The notes: generated from the letters alone by a model not told the origin. Positions 42,121-51,212 are shown, numbered from the stretch's first letter. The stretch: 64,000 nt of DNA from VFJZ01 sp046598415 (GCA_046598415.1 JBKJIG010000006.1:32553-96552), one strand, 5' to 3'. Made by a program: numbers and translations.

Positions 42121-42486
42121 CTACGACCACACCCGAGCCACGCCGTACGCGTCGAGCAGCCGCTCGTTCGACACCAGCGTGAGTTGCTCGTCACGTGCCT
42201 GTGCCACGAGCATGCGATCGAATGGGTCGCTGTGGTGGGGTGGAAGGCGGCCCGCCGCGACGGCGTGGGTGGCGCTCATGCCGAGCAGGATGAAATGACT
42301 CGCCTCGGCCTGTTCGATCAGGTCGAGTGGCGCGGTGAGCTTCCCGAGCGCGCGCTTGATCTCGATCTCCCACATCGACGCGGCGCTCACGAACACTGGT
42401 TCCGCTGTCGCGATCGTCCGAGATACGCCGGGCGGCAACCGATCGTCGAGCCACCAGAGCAGCGCGTGGGTGTCGAGCAGGAGCAC
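42121..42486 (-). CDS. PIN-domain toxin (VapC-like)
   Basis: A 121-residue PIN ribonuclease. The acidic metal site is visible: Asp5 (LLLDTHALLWW), Glu about 41 (SMWEIEIK) and the Asp pair in SDPFDRMLVAQA. The sequence type LLLDTHALLW is that of PIN toxins paired with Phd-type antitoxins. It follows the antitoxin gene by 3 bp on the same strand. Expected to cleave RNA when freed from its antitoxin. Confidence 0.9.
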   Translation of the reverse strand: MLLLDTHALLWWLDDRLPPGVSRTIATAEPVFVSAASMWEIEIKRALGKLTAPLDLIEQAEASHFILLGMSATHAVAAGRLPPHHSDPFDRMLVAQARDEQLTLVSNERLLDAYGVARVWS

Positions 42487-42489
42487 CGC

Positions 42490-42726
42490 TCAGGCGCCGA
42501 ACGGCTCGGCGATCTCGGCCGGCAGCGGCGCGTCGAAGTCAGGTCCGATCTCGAGACGACCCTTCCATGCACCAGGTACGCGGCGCGGATCGGACCGCGC
42601 GCTCCCGACGCGTACGAGACGTACGGCGGGCTCGCCTGCCCGCGCGATCACGACCTCTTCGCCACGCTCCGCAGCCTCGATGAGGCGTGAGAGGTTCGAC
42701 TTCGCCTCATGGACGTTAACCTGCAT
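42490..42726 (-). CDS. Phd/YefM-type antitoxin
   Basis: A 78-residue antitoxin. The N-terminal DNA-binding half matches Phd/YefM (MQVNVHEAKSNLSRLIEAAERGEEVVIARAGEPAVRLV) and the C-terminal tail (about 45-78) should wrap the PIN toxin. A palindromic operator covers its -10 box, allowing autorepression by the toxin-antitoxin complex. Confidence 0.9.
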   Translation of the reverse strand: MQVNVHEAKSNLSRLIEAAERGEEVVIARAGEPAVRLVRVGSARSDPRRVPGAWKGRLEIGPDFDAPLPAEIAEPFGA

Positions 42727-42732
42727 AGAACT

Positions 42733-42745
42733 AGGTTAGCTAACC
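42733..42745 (-). promoter_or_regulatory. Toxin-antitoxin promoter with palindromic operator
   Basis: GGTTAGCTAACC (42734-42745) is a perfect 12-bp palindrome. It overlaps TAACCT (42733-42738, minus strand), which ends 6 nt before ATG 42726. This is the expected layout for conditional autoregulation of a TA module. Confidence 0.7.
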
Positions 42746-42834
42746 AGCACTGGACGAGCAACTCCACCGACGGGGTAGCGTCGACGCCGATGCATCCGTA
42801 GTCTTGCCCGGTTGCGCCGGCCGGCCCCGACACG

Positions 42835-42987
42835 GTGTTCGGGGCGTCCGCATCCGACGGCGCGTCCTACGTGCTGCTCGGAGCCGGCGGCATCGCGCTG
42901 CTGGTGGCGTCCCTGGTGTGGCGCCGGCGTCCCTCGCGCCCGGTCTACGAGCTGGACGAGCAGGGAGCGGCGGCGCGGGTCGAGTAG
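42835..42987 (+). CDS. Small single-pass membrane protein
   Basis: A 50-residue frame starting at GTG 42835 with one hydrophobic segment (YVLLGAGGIALLVASLVW) followed by basic residues RRRPSRP and an acidic tail ELDEQGAAARVE. The topology (positive-inside after the TM) looks like a real small membrane protein, and a TAG at 42799 blocks upstream extension. No ribosome-binding site is visible, so the start is uncertain. Function unknown. Confidence 0.4.
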   Translation: MFGASASDGASYVLLGAGGIALLVASLVWRRRPSRPVYELDEQGAAARVE

Positions 42988-43008
42988 CGCAGGCTCGACG
43001 CCGGGGCG

Positions 43009-43422
43009 TCAGCCGGTCGGGCCGGGCGGGATGGGGCCGGTCGGCGGATACGAGCCGTCGGCGTCGTGGTTCTCGTCGCCCATGATCGGCGGGTTGAAGA
43101 CGCTGATCAGCCGCAGGTCGGTTGCCGCGCGCACGACGTGCCGGTCCTCGGGGCCGACGACGTAGATCGTGCCCGGCTCGAGGCGCCACCTCTGTCCCGT
43201 GGCGACCTCCTCGAGCTCGCCCGTGCCCTCGACGATGTAGTTCGCCTCCCAGTGGTGCTTGTACCAGAGGTGCGCCTCCTGTCCCGCTCCCTGGGAGACG
43301 TCGGAGAAGGCGAAGCCGACACCGTCGGCGGCGGTGAGGAACCGCGCGGTGCGGGCCGATCCACCCGCGATCACGATCTCGTGGCCCGCGTCACGGACCT
43401 CGGCCAGGGTTCGGACGAACAT
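43009..43422 (-). CDS. ectC: Ectoine synthase (solitary)
   Basis: A 137-residue EctC cupin. Iron ligands correspond to those of characterised EctC: Glu59 (HHWEANYIVEG), Tyr87 (GTIYVV) and His95 (PEDRHVVRA). The start MFVRTLAEVRD and the FNPPIMGDENHDADGSYPP segment are characteristic. EctC cyclises N-gamma-acetyl-diaminobutyrate to ectoine, but no ectA, ectB or ectD is in the window, so it may be an orphan using an external precursor or acting in reverse or on another substrate. TACGAT ends 6 nt before ATG 43422, so it has its own promoter. Confidence 0.88.
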   Translation of the reverse strand: MFVRTLAEVRDAGHEIVIAGGSARTARFLTAADGVGFAFSDVSQGAGQEAHLWYKHHWEANYIVEGTGELEEVATGQRWRLEPGTIYVVGPEDRHVVRAATDLRLISVFNPPIMGDENHDADGSYPPTGPIPPGPTG

Positions 43423-43428
43423 GGGCGG

Positions 43429-43434
43429 ATCGTA
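43429..43434 (-). promoter_or_regulatory. -10 box for ectC
   Basis: TACGAT on the minus strand, 6 nt before ATG 43422. Confidence 0.45.
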
Positions 43435-43505
43435 CGGTGTCTCGGCGCGGGAGTCGAGCCGCGCGGGAGCTGCGGGACGTGATCCCTGTGATCCGGGTGC
43501 AGCGG

Positions 43506-46500
43506 TCAGCGCCGCCCCGGCACTGTGAACGGGAGCCGGGTGACGTTGCCGCTGGCATCGGCCGCGACGAGCACGTGCCGCGTTCCGCGGCGGAGCTGCA
43601 CGACCTGCGTTGCGCGTGTGGCGAGCGAGCGCCGGTCGAGGCGCACGGACCGGATGCCGGAGCCGTTGTCCGCCGCGGTGATGCGCACCCGTACGAGCGA
43701 GCCCCGCCGACTGATGACGCGCACCCGCAGTGCCGGCGCGCTCGTATCGACGAGCGCGTCGAACAGCGAGACGGCCGCGTTGCCGGCCTGGTCCTCCGTC
43801 CGCACCCGCACCGCGTAGCGTCCGTCGTGGAGCGAGACTCCGCCGTCGAGCAGCGGTGCGAACGGGGCGCCGGGACCGAGTGCGAAACTGATCGAGGCGA
43901 CGCCGCTGAGGTCGTCGTCGGCTTCGACCATGAGGCGGGATCCACGAACGTTCGCCCGCGCCTGTGGCGGGCGGCCGTCGATGATGACCTCGAGGGATGC
44001 CGTGGCGCTGGTGCCGTCCGGCGTGGCGACGGTCAGGGACGCGACGTGCCGGCCCGGCTGCGCGAAGGCGTGCGTGGCGTCGGCTCCGGTGGCGACGTCG
44101 CCATCGTCGAAGGCCCAGCGATAGGTCGCGGTGGCGACGCCGGCGTTGTCGGCGTGGAAGGTGATCGGGACTCCCGGGCGGGCGAGCTGAGGCCGGGCCG
44201 ATGCGGCCACGACCAGCACGCCGGTCAGCGGCAGCGAGACGGACACGACGCTCGAGCCGGGTGACGCATTGCCGGCCGCGTCCACCGCCACGATCGCGAC
44301 CGTGTGGGTCGTCCCGGGCGAGAGGTCCCGCAGGGCGGCCGTCGGCGTCGCGACGTCCATCGCGGCGGCGCCATCGACGACGACGCGGTAGTGATCGAGG
44401 CCGGACGCGATGGAGAGCTCCGATTCGGCCGACCAGTCCGACCAGTTGCCGGCAGCATCGCTCGCAGCGACGGCATAGCGGTAGGTCGAGCCGCGATCGG
44501 CGACGGCGCCCCACGTGACGCGAATGCTCGTACCGGACGTCGGCTCGGCCGTGATGCCGACGGGGGTGGCGGGCGCGAGGGTGTCGGCCGCGCCTCCGTC
44601 GGTGGCTCCTGACAGTGCCGGACCGGCGAGCGGCGTTCCGTCCCGTCGCAGCGCGTAGCTGTCTGCATCCGCGACGGCCGGCCAGACGATGGCCAGCGGC
44701 CAGCCGCTGCCGGTCGGGCCCGCAGGCGCGGTCGGTGGCGTGCGATCCGGTGTCGTCACGGACGCTCCCGACGGCAGGGAGGCGTTCCCGGCGGCGTCGT
44801 ACGCCACGGCCTGGTAGGCGTAGCTGCTGCCGTCCGCGACGTCCGCGTCGACCTGGTCGGAGGGCGCACCGTCGAGCACCACCCGTCCGGGCCGGGTGAC
44901 GCGAACCCGTACGACGTCGGGCGCAGCGGTCAGTCGCAGCAGGACCGCGCCGCAGCGACAGCTGCGCGGGACCGTCACGTCGGCCGTCGCCGTCAGTACC
45001 GGCGGATCGGGTGGGACGGCATCGACCACCCACGAACGCCGGGCGGGGTCCGGGGCCTGGTTGCCTGCGCTATCGGTCGCCCGCACCTCGAATGCGTGCG
45101 GGCCGCTCTCCAGCCCGGCGACGTGCAGGGGTGTCGTGCAGGTCGCCCAGGCGCCGCCGTCCAGGCTGCACTCGAATGTCGAGCCGGGCTCGGAGGCGGA
45201 GAACGAGAAGTCAACCGTCGGCCCGGTCAGGTCGGCGGTCGCCGCGAGGATGGTGTCCGGGGGCGTGGTGTCCAGCACGATCACCCGTGCCGCCGAACGA
45301 GCGCTGACGTTTCCGGCGGCATCGACGGCCGCGATGGTATAGGCGTATGCGCCGTCCGCCGTCAGTGCGGTGTCGGCGAAGGCCAGCGCTGACGTCGTCG
45401 CGATGACGACGGCGTCGCGGTACACGAGGTAGTGGTGGACGCCGCTGCCGGCGTCGTTGACGGCCGTCCAGCTGACGGTCACGGTGCTGTTGGTCGTCGC
45501 GGGACCGGCGGGGCGGGCAGGGGTCGCGGGCGGGGTCGCGTCGACGAGCACCGTCCGAGCCTCGCTCGTCGCCCCGGTGTTGCCGGCGGCGTCGGCGGCG
45601 CGGACGGTGTAGACGTGGGTGCCCTCGCCGACGGACGAGTCGGTGAAGGTGGTGCCGCTCGCCGTTCCGACCAGGGAGTCGTCGCGGAAGACGTCGTACC
45701 GGACGACGCCGATCGCGTCGGTCGCCGGCGCCCAGCTCAGGGCCGGCGCGGTGGCGGTCGGCGACGTCGCGGTGATCGTGCCGGGGGCGCTCGGCGCGGT
45801 GCCGTCGTAGGCGACGGCGCGGCTGCCACTGGGACTGCCGAGGTTGCCGGCCGGGTCGACGGCGCGCACGACGTAGAGATGCGTGCCGTCACTGAGCGTC
45901 GGATCGGTGTCGGTCCACGGCGAGGCGGCGATGCCGATGTCCACGCCGTCGCGGACGACCACGTAGTGATCGATGCCGTTCGCATCGGTGCCGCCCGACC
46001 AGCTGAGCACCGGTCGCACGCGGGTGGGAGACGTCGCGGACGGCGTCGCGGGTGCTGTCGGCGCCGTCGTGTCGTAGACGGTCGAGAGGGCGCCGGAAGC
46101 GGCGCTGACGTTGCCGGCGGCATCCACCGCCTGCACGACGTAGCGATACGTTCCGGCAGTCGAGACGCTCGAGTCGGTGAAGGTCGCCGTCGCCGTCGAT
46201 CCGACCAGCGTCGCGCCTCGATAGATGCGGTACACGCTGACGCCGCTGCCGGCATCGGTGGAGGCCCCCCAGGAGAACGCGGGCTTGAAGCGCGTCTGCG
46301 GCGGGCCGGTCGGCGTGGACGGAACGCTTGGCGCGGTCGTGTCGTACATCACGGTGACGGGGGCGCCGGTGCCACTGCTGTTGCCGGCACCGTCGACCGC
46401 GCGCAGGGCGTAACCGTGGACACCCTCGACCGACGCGCCATCGACCCAGCTCTGACCGCGAACACTGGCGACGACGATCCCGTCGCGGAGCACCTGGTAG

Positions 46501-49500
46501 ACGTCGACACCGTTCGCATCGAACGCGGCCACCCACGCCAGCGCGACCGGCGACGAGGTCGGGCTCGCGGCCGTCGGCGCCAGTGGCGTGCCGGGCGGGG
46601 TGGTGTCGTAGATGATCGTGCGAGGCGGAGAGAGGGCGCTCTCATTCCCGCTCGCATCGACGGCGCTGACGGTGTAGGTGTACCGGCCCTCCGCCACCCC
46701 GGTGTCCGAGTAGGCAGGATTGGCCGTGGTGGCTACGAGCGCGGCGGCCCGGTACACGCGGTACGCCGCCGTGGCGGGAACCGGCGTCCAGCTGAGCGCC
46801 GGCGCGAGCGCCGTCGGGGTCTGGCCGACGACGCCGGTCGGCGCCCCCGGGGGCGTCGTGTCGACCTGGACCGCGAATGGCGTCGCGTCCGCGCCGACGT
46901 TGCCGGCGCCGTCGATCGCGTGCACGGTGTAGGTGTAGGTGCCATCCTCGCTGACGTCAGCGTCGCTGTAGCCGGTCGTGCTCGTCCGGCCGATCTCGAT
47001 GCCGTTCCGGAACACGACGTAGGTCGCGACGTCGCTTCCCGCGTCGACCACCGGCGACCATGCGAGATCGGGGGCGGTCGACGTCGGCGAGGTGGCTCCG
47101 AGTCCGGTCGGTGCGGCCGGCGGCGTCCGGTCGACGCGAACGGTCTGCGCGGTGCTCGCCGTCCCCTCGTCGCCCGACGCGAGGAGTGTCGTCACGCTGT
47201 ACAGGTGATCGCCGTCCGGCAGGGCCGCGTTGTCGACGTAGTTCCCGGTCGGGGTGGTCGCGATCGCGATGCCGTCGCGATAGACGCGGAACCGGTCGAC
47301 GCTGACGCCGACCGGAGCCGTCCAGGTGAGCGTCGGAGCGATGCGTGTCACGTCATCAGCGGCGGCCAGGTCGCCGACCGGAAGGTCGGGCGAGATCCGG
47401 ATCGTGACGCTCCGGCGATCCGTGTGGGCGTCGTCGTCGCGCACGGTCAGCGTCACCTGGTATGTCCCCGCCGTGGCGTACGCGTGCCCGGTCGTTGCGC
47501 CCGAGCCGGAGGTGCCATCTCCGAAGCTCCACGACCAGCTAGCGAGCCCGTGCGCATCGCTCGACGCGGTCCCGTCCAGCGTCACCGGTCGCCCGGCAAA
47601 CGCTTCGCCGGGAGCGGCCAGGCGGGCAATCGGCGGGTCGTCGACCCGGATCGTCCGCACCAGGCGGTCCGTGAGGCCGGCATCGTCCTCGATCTCGAGC
47701 GCGACCTCGTAGGTGCCCGCCGCCGCGAACGCGTGCGCGACCCGCGATCCGGATGCGGTCGAGCCATCACCGAATGTCCAGCGGTAGGCGACGATCAGCC
47801 CCGCGTCGCTGGACTGCGATCCGTTGAAGGAGACGGTCTCGGCCGGAAGGGGCGCGCCGGCGGGGACGTCGAACGCGGCGATCGGCCGGGGGTCGCCGGA
47901 GACGTCGACGATGTGCGTGATCACACTCTCGTGGCCGTAGGGGTCGCCGACGCGCAGCGTGACGGCGTACGCTCCGTCGGCGTCGTAGGCGTGCTGCGCC
48001 TGCTCGCCCGTCACGAGCTCGCCGCCGCCGAAGTCCCACACGAACGTGCGATCCGCCGGCCCGTCGGAGTCCGAGGCATCGAACGTCATCGCGTGGTTGG
48101 CGAAGCCGCGGGGCGGCGAGAAGCGCGCCACCGGTACCTGCTCGACCAGCACCGGGCGGGTGTCGGTCGCCTCGTTGCCGGCGACGTCCCGGACGGTCAA
48201 CGTGATCTGGTACGTGCCGCCGGAGACGTACGTGTGCGTCGCGGTGCAGCCGGCGTCGTCGTCGCCGTCTCCCCACTCCCACGAGCAGGACAGCGCCCCT
48301 GCACGGTCGTTCGTGCTGCCCGTCGCGTCGACGGAGAACGTCTCGTCCGACCAGACCCGGGCCGGGGCGAGGAACGTCGGTGTCGGCGCGCCATCCTCCT
48401 CGGCGAAGAACACGCGTGTCATCGGCTGGCTGCTGTTGCCGGCCGCGTCCGTGGCGATGAGCGTCACGGCGTGCTCTCCGGGCGTCACCAGCGTGAGCGA
48501 CAGGGTGTTCGATGTCCCGCTCTTCGCGACGGCGCCATCGACGGTCCAGACGTACGAGACGGCCGCCGAATCGTCGTTCTTCACACTTGCCGTGAGTGGC
48601 ATCGTGTCGCCGACGATGGCGCGCGTGGAGCCGCTGGTGGTGAAGTTGACGATCGGCGGCAGGTCTGCGCGGACAACGACGCCGTGCGTCACGGGCGGGG
48701 ACGCGAGACCGAAGGGGTCGGTCGCCACCAGCGAGATGACATGGTCGCCCGGATCGGCGAAGCTGCGCACGAGGCTCTTCGACGTGCCCGACTGCACCAT
48801 CGCCCCGTCGACGCTCCAGGCGTACGTCAGCGCGCCGCCGTCATCCGTCTTCGTGCTCGACGCCGACAGCGTGACGGCCTGTCCCGGCAGCAGCCACATC
48901 CCCGGCGAGAGCGACGCGTACGCCAGCGGCGCGACGTTCTCGTCAACCGGTACGAGGCGCGTCACCGACGAGATGTTGCCCTTGGGATCGCGGACGTCGA
49001 TGCTCACGATCCGATCGCCCGGCGTCGTGTAGGTGCGCTTCAGCGTCGTCGACGTCCCGCTCTGGAGAACGATTCCGTCCTCGGAGAACGTGTAGTTGAC
49101 GGTGCCCGCATCGTCGTTCTTGCTCAATGCCGCGGACAGCGTGACCACCTGTCCCGTCATCGGCGTCCCTCCCGGCGTCACGGACAGATACGCGTAGGGG
49201 AACAGGTTCGGGTCGACGTGCACCGCCTGTGTTCGGCTCGCGACGTTGCCCGTGTTATCGGTCACGGTGAGCTTGACCACGTAGTCGCCGGCCGCTGCGA
49301 ACGTGTAGACGGGCGCCGTCGCGGTGCTCGTCCCGCCGTCGCCGAACGTCCAGGCGTACAGCAGGCCCGTGGCGTTGTCGCGGACGTAGCCCGACGTGGT
49401 GAACGTGACCGCGGTGGAGCCGGCGATGGGCCGCGCGGTGTTCTGCTTGAAGTCGACCAGCGGCACGACGTCGACGACGCTGCCGCCGACGACCAGCTCG

Positions 49501-50945
49501 TGCACCACGGTCGCGCTCTTGCCCAGATCGTCCGTGGCGCGCAGCGACACGATGTAGGTGCCGTCAGCGGCCCACGCCTTCACCGGGGTGGTTGCGGTGG
49601 ACGTCGTCCCGTCACCGAAGTCCCACAGGTACGTGAGGCCGCTGGCGTCATCGATCGACCCGTTGGTCAGGGTGACGTTCGCACCCGTTGCCGGATGCGA
49701 CGAGGACGGACCGAAGGCCGCGCGCGGCGCCTGATCCGGCGCGACCATGACGCTCCGCGTGCTCGTGGCCGTGTGGCCCGTGTCGTCCGTGACGGTGAGT
49801 GAGACAGTGTAGGTGCCGGCGCGGGCGTACGTCTTCGCCGGGCTCTGCTTCGTCGAGCTCGTCCCGTCACCGAAGTCCCAGGCCCACGTCGAGATCTTCG
49901 TCTCGTCCCAGCCGCCGCCCGTGAACGTGAGCGAGTGGCCGGCGAAGGGCCGCGCGGTGGAGAGCGCGATGTCCGCGCGCGGAACCCGATCGGCGGTCAC
50001 TAGGAAATGCATCGTCGCGGTCGTACTGGCGCCCGAGTCGTCGGTGGCGACCAGCGTCACATCGATCGGCCCCGGCGTGGCGTAGATCTTGTTCGTCACG
50101 TTCTGCGTCGCGGCGGTGGTGCCGTCGTCGAGATCCCACGCCCAGGACACGATCTTGGAGTCGTCCCAGCCGCTGCCCGTCAACGTCAGTGCGTGGCCGG
50201 TGGTCGGACGACCGGTCGAGGAGAGGATGGCCACCGAGGGGGCGGCGTTGGGCCGGACGGTGATGGTCTTCGCCATCGACGTGGTCTGCCCGGCGTCGTC
50301 GATGGCCGTCGCGATCACGTCGTAGGCACCGGGGGCGAGGAAGCTGTGAGCGGAGGTGCAACTCGACATCGTGGTGCCGTCGCCGAAGTCCCACACGCAG
50401 GTGGGTGTGACGGGGCCGTCGTCGGCGACTCCGGCCGTGAAGGTGACCGCGGCGTCCGTCACGACCTTCGACGTCGAGGGCGACCAGTTGACGCGGGGCG
50501 GACGGTCCGGCGAGACGAGGACCGATCGGGTCACGGTGTCCGTCGAACCGGCGGCGTCCGTGACCGAGAGCAGCACGTCGTAGCGTCCCGCGTCGGCGTA
50601 GACGTGGGTGGGCGCCGGATCCGTGGAGGAGGAGCCGTCGCCGAAGTCCCACCGGTAGGTCAGGTCCCACGGGAAGACCCCGATCGTCGCGTCGTCCCGT
50701 GACGCCGCCGCGCTGAAGGCGACGTCGTGATGCTGGAGCGGACGGGGCGTGAGCAGGGCGATCTCGGCGACCGGCGCGGCGTCCGGCGCCGGCCAGGCGG
50801 CGCGGGCGATGTCCGTCGTCTGGCCCAGCACGACGAACAGCAACACGGCGACGAGAACCGTGCGGCGACGTGACCGCATCCGGCCGCGCACGGCGATGCC
50901 GTGGGTCGGGTCGCCGCAAGGGCCGACATAGCGAGGGAGCAACAC
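43506..50945 (-). CDS. Giant secreted PKD / fibronectin-III-like repeat protein
   Basis: A 2479-residue exported protein. A hydrophobic signal segment (about residues 29-46, RRTVLVAVLLFVVLGQTT) follows a long basic n-region. Residues about 50-1100 hold roughly a dozen PKD domains marked by WDFGDG-type motifs (e.g. YRWDFGDGSS, WAWDFGDGTS, YVWTVDGA). The middle (about 1100-2100) has about ten FN3-like modules linked by DTTPPxxP and ending YTVxAVDxAGN. A further PKD (YRWAFDDGD) precedes an Arg/Val-rich C-terminal domain. No LPXTG or TM anchor is seen. GTG 50945 is favoured by a TAGTTT box 5 nt upstream; ATG 50879 would give a more usual signal peptide. Probably a surface adhesin or binding protein. 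Confidence 0.85.
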   Translation of the reverse strand: MLLPRYVGPCGDPTHGIAVRGRMRSRRRTVLVAVLLFVVLGQTTDIARAAWPAPDAAPVAEIALLTPRPLQHHDVAFSAAASRDDATIGVFPWDLTYRWDFGDGSSSTDPAPTHVYADAGRYDVLLSVTDAAGSTDTVTRSVLVSPDRPPRVNWSPSTSKVVTDAAVTFTAGVADDGPVTPTCVWDFGDGTTMSSCTSAHSFLAPGAYDVIATAIDDAGQTTSMAKTITVRPNAAPSVAILSSTGRPTTGHALTLTGSGWDDSKIVSWAWDLDDGTTAATQNVTNKIYATPGPIDVTLVATDDSGASTTATMHFLVTADRVPRADIALSTARPFAGHSLTFTGGGWDETKISTWAWDFGDGTSSTKQSPAKTYARAGTYTVSLTVTDDTGHTATSTRSVMVAPDQAPRAAFGPSSSHPATGANVTLTNGSIDDASGLTYLWDFGDGTTSTATTPVKAWAADGTYIVSLRATDDLGKSATVVHELVVGGSVVDVVPLVDFKQNTARPIAGSTAVTFTTSGYVRDNATGLLYAWTFGDGGTSTATAPVYTFAAAGDYVVKLTVTDNTGNVASRTQAVHVDPNLFPYAYLSVTPGGTPMTGQVVTLSAALSKNDDAGTVNYTFSEDGIVLQSGTSTTLKRTYTTPGDRIVSIDVRDPKGNISSVTRLVPVDENVAPLAYASLSPGMWLLPGQAVTLSASSTKTDDGGALTYAWSVDGAMVQSGTSKSLVRSFADPGDHVISLVATDPFGLASPPVTHGVVVRADLPPIVNFTTSGSTRAIVGDTMPLTASVKNDDSAAVSYVWTVDGAVAKSGTSNTLSLTLVTPGEHAVTLIATDAAGNSSQPMTRVFFAEEDGAPTPTFLAPARVWSDETFSVDATGSTNDRAGALSCSWEWGDGDDDAGCTATHTYVSGGTYQITLTVRDVAGNEATDTRPVLVEQVPVARFSPPRGFANHAMTFDASDSDGPADRTFVWDFGGGELVTGEQAQHAYDADGAYAVTLRVGDPYGHESVITHIVDVSGDPRPIAAFDVPAGAPLPAETVSFNGSQSSDAGLIVAYRWTFGDGSTASGSRVAHAFAAAGTYEVALEIEDDAGLTDRLVRTIRVDDPPIARLAAPGEAFAGRPVTLDGTASSDAHGLASWSWSFGDGTSGSGATTGHAYATAGTYQVTLTVRDDDAHTDRRSVTIRISPDLPVGDLAAADDVTRIAPTLTWTAPVGVSVDRFRVYRDGIAIATTPTGNYVDNAALPDGDHLYSVTTLLASGDEGTASTAQTVRVDRTPPAAPTGLGATSPTSTAPDLAWSPVVDAGSDVATYVVFRNGIEIGRTSTTGYSDADVSEDGTYTYTVHAIDGAGNVGADATPFAVQVDTTPPGAPTGVVGQTPTALAPALSWTPVPATAAYRVYRAAALVATTANPAYSDTGVAEGRYTYTVSAVDASGNESALSPPRTIIYDTTPPGTPLAPTAASPTSSPVALAWVAAFDANGVDVYQVLRDGIVVASVRGQSWVDGASVEGVHGYALRAVDGAGNSSGTGAPVTVMYDTTAPSVPSTPTGPPQTRFKPAFSWGASTDAGSGVSVYRIYRGATLVGSTATATFTDSSVSTAGTYRYVVQAVDAAGNVSAASGALSTVYDTTAPTAPATPSATSPTRVRPVLSWSGGTDANGIDHYVVVRDGVDIGIAASPWTDTDPTLSDGTHLYVVRAVDPAGNLGSPSGSRAVAYDGTAPSAPGTITATSPTATAPALSWAPATDAIGVVRYDVFRDDSLVGTASGTTFTDSSVGEGTHVYTVRAADAAGNTGATSEARTVLVDATPPATPARPAGPATTNSTVTVSWTAVNDAGSGVHHYLVYRDAVVIATTSALAFADTALTADGAYAYTIAAVDAAGNVSARSAARVIVLDTTPPDTILAATADLTGPTVDFSFSASEPGSTFECSLDGGAWATCTTPLHVAGLESGPHAFEVRATDSAGNQAPDPARRSWVVDAVPPDPPVLTATADVTVPRSCRCGAVLLRLTAAPDVVRVRVTRPGRVVLDGAPSDQVDADVADGSSYAYQAVAYDAAGNASLPSGASVTTPDRTPPTAPAGPTGSGWPLAIVWPAVADADSYALRRDGTPLAGPALSGATDGGAADTLAPATPVGITAEPTSGTSIRVTWGAVADRGSTYRYAVAASDAAGNWSDWSAESELSIASGLDHYRVVVDGAAAMDVATPTAALRDLSPGTTHTVAIVAVDAAGNASPGSSVVSVSLPLTGVLVVAASARPQLARPGVPITFHADNAGVATATYRWAFDDGDVATGADATHAFAQPGRHVASLTVATPDGTSATASLEVIIDGRPPQARANVRGSRLMVEADDDLSGVASISFALGPGAPFAPLLDGGVSLHDGRYAVRVRTEDQAGNAAVSLFDALVDTSAPALRVRVISRRGSLVRVRITAADNGSGIRSVRLDRRSLATRATQVVQLRRGTRHVLVAADASGNVTRLPFTVPGRR

Positions 50946-50950
50946 GGACT

Positions 50951-50956
50951 AAACTA
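50951..50956 (-). promoter_or_regulatory. -10 box for the giant PKD gene
   Basis: TAGTTT on the minus strand, 5 nt before GTG 50945, in an AT-rich patch (50941-50975). Confidence 0.4.
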
Positions 50957-51105
50957 TTCGTGAAAACGAGGTGAATCTACGGTCCAGGGCCGCGAATTTA
51001 CCCCGTCCGGGTGAGTATCTCGCGCGAAATGCCGGGTGATCGCGAACGGGCACCACGATCTACCGCCGGCTACCGGGCCGCAGGCCGCCGAGCCACTGCG
51101 ACGTA

Positions 51106-51198
51106 CGAGGCGGCGCAGGAATCGAACCTACCAAGCCGTGGGTTCCACGGCCCTGCCGGTTTTGAAGACCGGATCCCCCACCAGGGAGCTGCCACCCC
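51106..51198 (-). tRNA. selC: tRNA-Sec (anticodon UCA)
   Basis: A 93-nt tRNA gene (CCA not encoded). Reading the minus strand: acceptor GGGGTGGC pairs with GCCGCCTC over 8 bp with two G-U pairs, the length special to bacterial tRNA-Sec. The D arm has a CTCCC/GGGGG stem with a TGGT loop. The anticodon arm is CCGGT-CTTCAAA-ACCGG, anticodon TCA, which reads UGA. The variable arm is long, with stem GCCGTGG/CCACGGC. The T arm is GTAGG-TTCGATT-CCTGC (5 bp). The discriminator is G. Size, 8/5 geometry and anticodon match selC and not tRNA-Ser. It lies 29 bp after a small gene on the same strand. No selA, selB or selD is within the window. Confidence 0.95.
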
Positions 51199-51206
51199 GG
51201 CGAGAG

Positions 51207-51212
51207 GCTATC
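51207..51212 (-). promoter_or_regulatory. -10 box for selC
   Basis: GATAGC on the minus strand, 8 nt before the tRNA 5' end at 51198. It lies inside the 29-bp gap after the small gene, so the tRNA may have its own promoter. Confidence 0.35.

Noticed and set aside
42740..43189. Minus-strand Arg/Pro-rich frame overlapping ectC and the gap
   Set aside because: Out-of-frame shadow of ectC with no recognisable features.
45432..49802. A 1456-codon open frame on the plus strand
   Set aside because: It is antisense to the PKD/FN3 gene and simply mirrors its repeats; composition is Arg/Val/Asp-rich with no domain.
51106..51198. tRNA-Ser or a suppressor tRNA
   Set aside because: The long variable arm fits both, but the 8-bp acceptor stem and UCA anticodon specify tRNA-Sec.
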